Shown piece by piece: positions 59,376 through 64,000 of a stretch of 64,000 nucleotides of DNA (positions are counted from its first letter, which is position 1; each line of letters begins with the position of its first letter). This DNA is from Platycnemis pennipes. Taxonomy: Eukaryota > Arthropoda > Insecta > Odonata > Platycnemididae. The notes beneath the pieces are model-generated. The model was not told where the DNA came from and did no database searches. It worked only from the letters and a program-made list of their open reading frames with translations. The stretch covers positions 10,360,494 to 10,424,493 of the forward strand of contig OW121853.1 in assembly GCA_933228895.1 (NCBI GenBank), read 5' to 3'. A program made the translations under genes and the position numbers.

Positions 59376-59534
59376 AACAAAACTTTGTTCTATTCCAGAC
59401 AAATATAATTAAATACCTTTCGACCCTTTTCCACCTCGCCCGTTCATTAAAGCTCTCTTTATTGACCTGAAGAGGTTGAAACCGGTCGAAAAGTATTTAA
59501 TTATATTTGTCTGGAAGAGAACAAAGTTTTATTT
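59376..59534. mobile_element. Foldback element with hammerhead-like motif
   Basis: Arms of about 60 bp (59376-59436 and 59472-59534) share AACTTTGTTCT, CCAGACAAATATAATTAAAT and TTTCGACC, separated by about 35 bp. The right arm contains CCTGAAGAGGTTGAAACCGG, the same CTGAAGA...GAAACC pair of words found in the foldback at 10585-10843, although the rest of the two elements is unrelated. Target duplications were not identified. No coding capacity. Confidence 0.7.
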
Positions 59535-59626
59535 TAATTGCATAATGTCGAAATTTCATCAAGTTAACCTATATGTTATAACTATAATTTTAGTTGCTCG
59601 AATTTTGTTCGTTGTTTATAGAAGTT

Positions 59627-60015
59627 CTACATCTACATCTATCTACATCCACATAATACCCTGCAAGCCACCACAAATGTGTGTGGCAGGGGATCAATTC
59701 TCACCAAACATGCACCACATATCATACATTTACATCTATATCAACATAATACCCTGCAGGCCTCCATAAAGGTGTGAGGCAGGGGGTGAATTCTCACCAA
59801 ACATGCACTACATATCATGCATAAAAAAGGATTAGTGTTTACATACTGTTCTAAACCTCACTATTTAAAAAAGATAAAAATAGCAAAGCAAACATACAAA
59901 AACATGCTGTTAGTTGGGTTAGCTTTAAGTTATCATACCAACATGTAGGTATCAATGTTATCCATTGCTACACGTATTGGATATAATTACCGTTATTCAT
60001 ATCACATAATTGTTA
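59627..60015 (-). mobile_element. Two tandem non-LTR retrotransposon 3' ends, subfamily B
   Basis: On the minus strand a B fragment (59731-60015: 3' untranslated region, hairpin, TAGATG-like end) is followed directly by a second, shorter B end (59627-59730) with its own hairpin and a longer tail of TAGATG units. The second ends internally at the same TATGATATGTAGTGCATG-type region. Confidence 0.82.
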
Positions 60016-60059
60016 AGTTATTAAGTTAAATTATTTTGAAAATAATGTTAGGTAGTTAA

Positions 60060-60790
60060 TTGAGTTCGTGTCATCGGGTTGCAGGAATCTTGAGTAGTCG
60101 CCCTTGACCGCAAGTCCGCGCTGGCGTCCAACCGAGGATCGGGCAGCAGCATCGTGGCCGAGTGGACCGGAATTGCGGCAGGTCAGTTAGTGGGCCCTCT
60201 CCTCCTCCGCCCACGATTTCATCTTCGAATGACCGGCAGTGACCCCACCTCCCCCGTCCTTGAAGTGACCCCCATCCCGTTGGCCGAAACGGTGCCAAAG
60301 CGACCTCCTTTCCCTTTCGCCCCGCCAAAACACCACTCACGGAGGCAGTTCGGACACCCCTTCCGCCTCCCCCTCGGGACCTCCCACCCCTTCCTTGCCT
60401 CCTCCCCCACCCTTGAAGACCTCCCACGAAACGCACCCTCCTCTGCATTAACTGCCGTAAACCGAACCCGCCCACACCAGTCGAGGATCCCACGAGTCGC
60501 CGCTGCAAGGGACGTCACCCTCCCCAACCCCTTCCCTTCCCTCTGCATTAATCTCAGCGCTTCACTCTCACGCGAGTGGTCCCCCCCACACTCCCGGAAT
60601 CGCCCCTCTCGATTTCTCCCTTCCCGCCAGACACCGCTTCAGTCTCCACTCCCTCTGGAGCGCCAATTAATCTCCTCGGCTTGGAACAAAAGGGGAAACG
60701 AGGGTGGTGGATTGCCGACTCATCGAACGCAGGATGCGTTTCCGAACACATTTTTGTTTTTTTTTTACATCCACTTCCTATTCCATGAGC
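60060..60790. other. C-rich, CpG-containing island
   Basis: GC-rich, with plus-strand C bias from about 60240. A 220-codon frame (60154-60816, plus) and a 145-codon frame (60071-60508, minus) overlap. Both are low-complexity (Pro/Ser/Arg or Gly/Arg) with no domain I recognise. A real gene is unlikely but not excluded. Confidence 0.45.
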
Positions 60791-60954
60791 GCAAATGGGA
60801 GAGTCGGTTTTGCTGAAGCCAAAATGTTAGAGCACACCCCGGATTCACAAAGATTCTTATGATTCAAGAATTTACAATGACCAATATAGCAGAGAATATG
60901 GGCAAAAAGTGAAGACATGAATTTATTTTACAAAAGACAGTTCGAAAAGTTTTC

Positions 60955-61574
60955 AACAATTACAAGTTAGGCCCCACCTTGACTATGCAGCGAGTGTATG
61001 GGATCCGAATGAATTAGGTTTGATCAGAGAAGTAGACAGTGTGCAGCGTAGAGCAGCTAGGTACGTTAAAAGGTGTTACGATAGGTTGAGTAGTGTATCA
61101 GAATTAATACAAGAATTAGGGTGGGAATCATTATCAGAGCATAGGTTAAGGTACAGATAAAATCTATTAGAGAAATTTCAATCGGATAGCTTTACTGAAG
61201 ATGTTAGGCATATATTAAAAACACCAGAGTATTATGCTAGATTCGACCAGATAAATAAGATTAGAGAGATAGATTGTCGTACCGATAGATTCCAAATGGC
61301 ATTTTCCCCCGTACTATAAGAGAACAGAATAGGCAGCATAGGTAAGGGATAGGTAGGGGAAATATTTTAGAGTATTCTGTAGTGCATGATGCATGTATTT
61401 ACCCCTTAAATACTATAGGTACTAACAATCTAGTTGCATGAGACCCTAAAGTTGCTTGTTTGCATGTCGGTAGTGCATGCTTGGTGATCTACACCCCCTG
61501 CCACACTTGGTGATGTTCACCCCCTGCCACACACCTTCGCGGTGGCTTGCAGGGTATCGTGTAGATGTAGATGA
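60955..61574 (+). mobile_element. 5'-truncated non-LTR retrotransposon fragment, subfamily A1 (pseudogene)
   Basis: Coding similarity starts at LRPHLDYAASVWDPNELGLIREVDSVQRRAARYVKRCYDRLSSVSELIQELGWESL and continues to the stop with an in-frame stop (near 61157) and small indels. A 26-bp tandem duplication (61480-61505 and 61506-61533) precedes the intact hairpin and GTAGATGTAGATG tail. Confidence 0.9.
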
Positions 61575-61887
61575 ACAATGGTAACAAAGGTTTGGAGACA
61601 GGCGTCAAAAATCGCAGCAGTAGTACACTCCTTTCGAGGACTTAAAGCTACGACCTGGGTCGGGCTATATACTCCTGTACTGAACTGATGGAAGCAGTGG
61701 AAGATATTCCTGGCATGGCTATCCATGTCAGATAGGGCGAAGGAGTTTGTGTCAGAAGATATGTTTTCAAGTAGTGTCTATTCCTAATTGAGGTATTTTG
61801 AAGGCGATCAAGTAGTGTGAAGTTAATTTTCTCTAGGGAATAAAATTCCGAAAGGCTAAATCAATGGAAGGAAATAAAAGTCTGACA
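61575..61887. other. Spacer between two A1 retrotransposons
   Basis: About 310 bp of anonymous sequence separates the 3' ends of two convergent A1 elements. Nothing else recognised. Confidence 0.5.
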
Positions 61888-64000
61888 CATCTACATCTAC
61901 ATCTACATCTACACGATACCCTGCAAGCCACCGCGAGGGTGTGTGGCAGGGGGTGAAGGTCACCAAGCATTCACTACTAGCATGCAAGCAAGCAACTAAA
62001 GGGTCTCATGCAACTAGATTGTTAGTATCTATAGTATTTGAGGGGTTAATACATGCATCATGCACTACAGAATACTCTAAAATATTTCCCCTACCTATCC
62101 CTTTCCTATGCTGCCTATTCTGTTCTCTTATAGTACGGGGGAAAAATGCCATTTTGAATCTATCTGTACGACAATCTATCTCTCTAATCTTATTTATCTG
62201 GTCGAATCTAGCATAATACGCTGGTGTTTTCAATATGTGCCTAACATCTTCAGTAAAGCTATCCGATTGAAATTTCTGCAATAGATTAAATCTGAACTTT
62301 AATCTACGCTCTGATAATGATTCCCACCCTAATTCTTGTATTAATTCTGATACACTACTCAACCTATCGTAACACCTTTTGACGAACCTAGCTGCTCTAC
62401 GCTGCACACTGTCTAGTTCTCTCATCAAACCTAATTCATTAGGATCCCATACACTGGCTGCATACTCAAGGTGGGGCCTAACTAGTGAAAAGTAGCATCG
62501 CTCTTTTGTCTTCTCATCACATTTCCCAAGTACTCTTTTTATAAATCCTAGCTTTCTCTTCGCTCGGCCGCATATTTCCCTTATGTGTCTTCCCCACGAT
62601 AAATCTTTAGTGATTGTTACACCTAAATATCTTACGGTTTCAACGTTTTCGATCTTCGTGTTATTAATTCTATAGGATCGCTCTATCGAATTATTCCTCC
62701 TCCAAAAATTGATAGCTACACACTTTTTAAGGTTGAGTTCTAACTGCCATTTGTCGCACCACTCTTCAATTGCATCTAAATCCTTGCTAAGTGATTTCAT
62801 GTCCTCTTCGTTTGATATACCCCTGTACACCACCGCATCGTCTGCAAAAAGTCTAAGGTTACTACTAACTACGGTACCCAAATCGTTTATGTATAAAAGA
62901 AATAGAAGCGGACCTACTACGCTACCCTGGGGAACTCCCGATGTGACTTCGATTGTGTCCGACATGATACCATCTATGACAACCCTCTGCTCTCGCCCAC
63001 TTAAGAATTCTTTTACCCAACATACAACGTCTTTATTTATACCAAAACTCTCTAACTTCAAGATTAATTTGTCATGAGGAACTTTATCGAAAGCCTTTTT
63101 AAAATCTAAAAATATCGCATCAACTTCAGTACTGCTTTCGCCGTGGACTAAAATATCGTGTACGAATAAAGCTAATTGTGTCTCGCAAGATCTACCTTTC
63201 CGGAACCCATGCTGGCTGTTTATGAGTAATCCCTGACTATCCAAATGCCCCATGATCGAACTGACTACTATGTGCTCAAATATCTTACAAGAGATTGACG
63301 TGAGTGAAATGGGTCTGTAGTTACTAGGTTCTTCCCTATCACCGCTTTTAAATATAGGTGTAATGTTAGCTACTTTCCAATCCTTGGGTACTGTGTGGTT
63401 CTTTAGTGTTTTATTGAATATTATTTCTAGATAGGGGGCTATTTCAGAAGCTAATGTTTTATAAACTCTGGAAGGAATTTGATCGGGACCTGGTGCTTTG
63501 TTTTTACTTATGCTTTTTAACTGCTGCTCTATTCCGCGACATGAAATTTTTATTTCGGGCATTTGCTCACTGAAAGTGTTCGGCGGTGGTTCCACTGCGT
63601 TTTGTGACGATGAGTTGAATACACTTTGGAAGAAGGTGTTTAAAGTGTTGGCTTTTTCTACACTGCTGGTGACTCTGATTCCTTTATCATTTTTAAGTGT
63701 GTGCACTGTGGACTTATTTCCCTGAAGCTCTCTCACATATGACCAAAACGCTTTAGGATTGCTATCTAAATATTCTCCTAACATCTTGCTCTTGAAATGT
63801 GATAACGCTTGCCGACATGATTTCCTTGCTAATGCTCTCGATTTTTTATAGTTTTGAACTAGCTCATTTTTTTCCTCTACCGATAGACCCCGTCTGGCAT
63901 TTTTCATCTTAGCGTGGCATACCCTTTGTCGCTTTAGTGATTTCCTAACCTCCGCGTTATACCACCTTGGCTCTGTATTATCACTAATATATTTACTTGG
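61888..64000 (-). mobile_element. Non-LTR retrotransposon (jockey/CR1/L2/Rex1 group), subfamily A1, runs off the window
   Basis: The longest element here. From right to left on the minus strand it holds an open pol frame (to 62006), a short 3' untranslated region and two terminal hairpins: GGTGA/TCACC (61952-61964) and CCCTGC/GCAGGG with an inner CCAC/GTGG (61919-61951). A microsatellite tail of four TAGATG units follows at 61888-61912. No poly(A) tail or RNase H domain is visible, which fits CR1/L2/Rex1-like elements whose 3' ends carry short tandem repeats. The 5' part, presumably with an apurinic-type endonuclease, lies outside the window. The intact frame suggests a young insertion. Confidence 0.95.
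62006..64000 (-). CDS. Reverse transcriptase (pol) of a non-LTR retrotransposon, 5' partial
   Basis: This protein copies the element's RNA into DNA at a nicked chromosomal target (target-primed reverse transcription). Counting from the first in-window Met (63907), the 633 residues contain the finger motif KAPGPDQIP (137-145), PIFKSGDREEPSNYRPISL (184-202), catalytic LDFKKAFDKV (267-276), SGVPQGSVVGPLLF (323-336), the catalytic box FADD (354-357) and YLGV (427-430). A conserved C-terminal region begins at VRPHLEYAASVWDP (476-489). The frame stays open about 31 codons beyond that Met to the window edge (PRWYNAEVRKSLKRQR, the usual linker before the polymerase), so that Met is not the true start and the endonuclease lies outside. 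No internal stop or frameshift is seen, and all catalytic residues are present. No RNase H domain follows. Exact clade is uncertain. Confidence 0.95.
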   Translation of the reverse strand, partial: PSKYISDNTEPRWYNAEVRKSLKRQRVCHAKMKNARRGLSVEEKNELVQNYKKSRALARKSCRQALSHFKSKMLGEYLDSNPKAFWSYVRELQGNKSTVHTLKNDKGIRVTSSVEKANTLNTFFQSVFNSSSQNAVEPPPNTFSEQMPEIKISCRGIEQQLKSISKNKAPGPDQIPSRVYKTLASEIAPYLEIIFNKTLKNHTVPKDWKVANITPIFKSGDREEPSNYRPISLTSISCKIFEHIVVSSIMGHLDSQGLLINSQHGFRKGRSCETQLALFVHDILVHGESSTEVDAIFLDFKKAFDKVPHDKLILKLESFGINKDVVCWVKEFLSGREQRVVIDGIMSDTIEVTSGVPQGSVVGPLLFLLYINDLGTVVSSNLRLFADDAVVYRGISNEEDMKSLSKDLDAIEEWCDKWQLELNLKKCVAINFWRRNNSIERSYRINNTKIENVETVRYLGVTITKDLSWGRHIREICGRAKRKLGFIKRVLGKCDEKTKERCYFSLVRPHLEYAASVWDPNELGLMRELDSVQRRAARFVKRCYDRLSSVSELIQELGWESLSERRLKFRFNLLQKFQSDSFTEDVRHILKTPAYYARFDQINKIREIDCRTDRFKMAFFPRTIREQNRQHRKGIGRGNILEYSVVHDACINPSNTIDTNNLVA

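Noticed and set aside
60154..60816. 220-codon plus-strand frame, the longest outside the retrotransposon
   Set aside because: It lies in a C-rich island, overlaps long frames on the other strand, is Pro/Ser/Arg-rich without recognisable domain, and has no clear gene context.
59627..62000. Repeated hairpin-plus-tail units considered as a CRISPR-like or satellite array
   Set aside because: They are 3' ends of dispersed retrotransposon copies, with coding sequence attached in most cases and no regular spacing.

Overview
This window looks like non-genic, transposon-rich DNA from a eukaryote, most likely an arthropod. I infer this from jockey/CR1-type non-LTR retrotransposons with short microsatellite tails, pogo-, Harbinger- and SINE-like elements, and the lack of dense coding. 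The species cannot be fixed from the sequence alone. I find no convincing host protein-coding gene, no complete tRNA, rRNA or snRNA gene, and no CRISPR or prokaryote-type feature. Nearly all long open frames outside the retrotransposon lie in low-complexity purine/pyrimidine DNA and look spurious.

The best-supported gene is at the right edge. On the minus strand (61888-64000) lies the 3' part of a non-LTR retrotransposon with an uninterrupted reverse-transcriptase frame that runs off the window end. Many 5'-truncated relatives are scattered through the window in both orientations. I sort them into three local subfamilies by shared sequence: A1 (18.5, 28.9, 44.7, 56.9, 61.0 and 61.9 kb), A2 (4.5, 10.5, 30.0 and 31.7 kb) and B (2.1, 27.5, 33.2, 34.2, 34.8, 37.3, 38.6, 39.2, 39.8, 41.5, 41.9, 43.3 and 59.6 kb). 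All share a 3' end that can fold into a CCCTGC/GCAGGG hairpin followed by TAGATG-type repeats.

Other mobile DNA: a pogo/Tigger-like MITE with TA duplications (3475-3941); a Harbinger-like MITE with TTA duplications (40705-40936); four copies of a roughly 530-bp repeat, here 'repeat C' (20150, 24160, 26003 reversed, and a 3' fragment at 41368), with inverted ends and an internal TGACGTCA site; tRNA-derived SINE heads near 16.9, 19.8, 40.5 and 41.3 kb; and two foldback elements (10585-10843 and 59376-59534) whose arms share a CCTGAAGA...GAAACC motif resembling the hammerhead ribozyme core found in Penelope-like elements.

Between the elements, AT-rich anonymous DNA alternates every few kb with short, strongly strand-asymmetric GC-rich islands (for example 1.3-1.9, 7.85-8.3, 9.1-9.5, 11.1-11.7, 15.0-15.8, 17.6-18.4, 22.6-23.1, 42.2-42.8, 47.8-48.9, 51.0-52.1, 56.3-56.7 and 60.1-60.8 kb), some with G or C runs of 12-20. 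The region is best read as an archive of successive insertions (an A2 fragment is itself split by a foldback element) plus one local duplication (38.57-39.2 kb against 43.32-43.84 kb).
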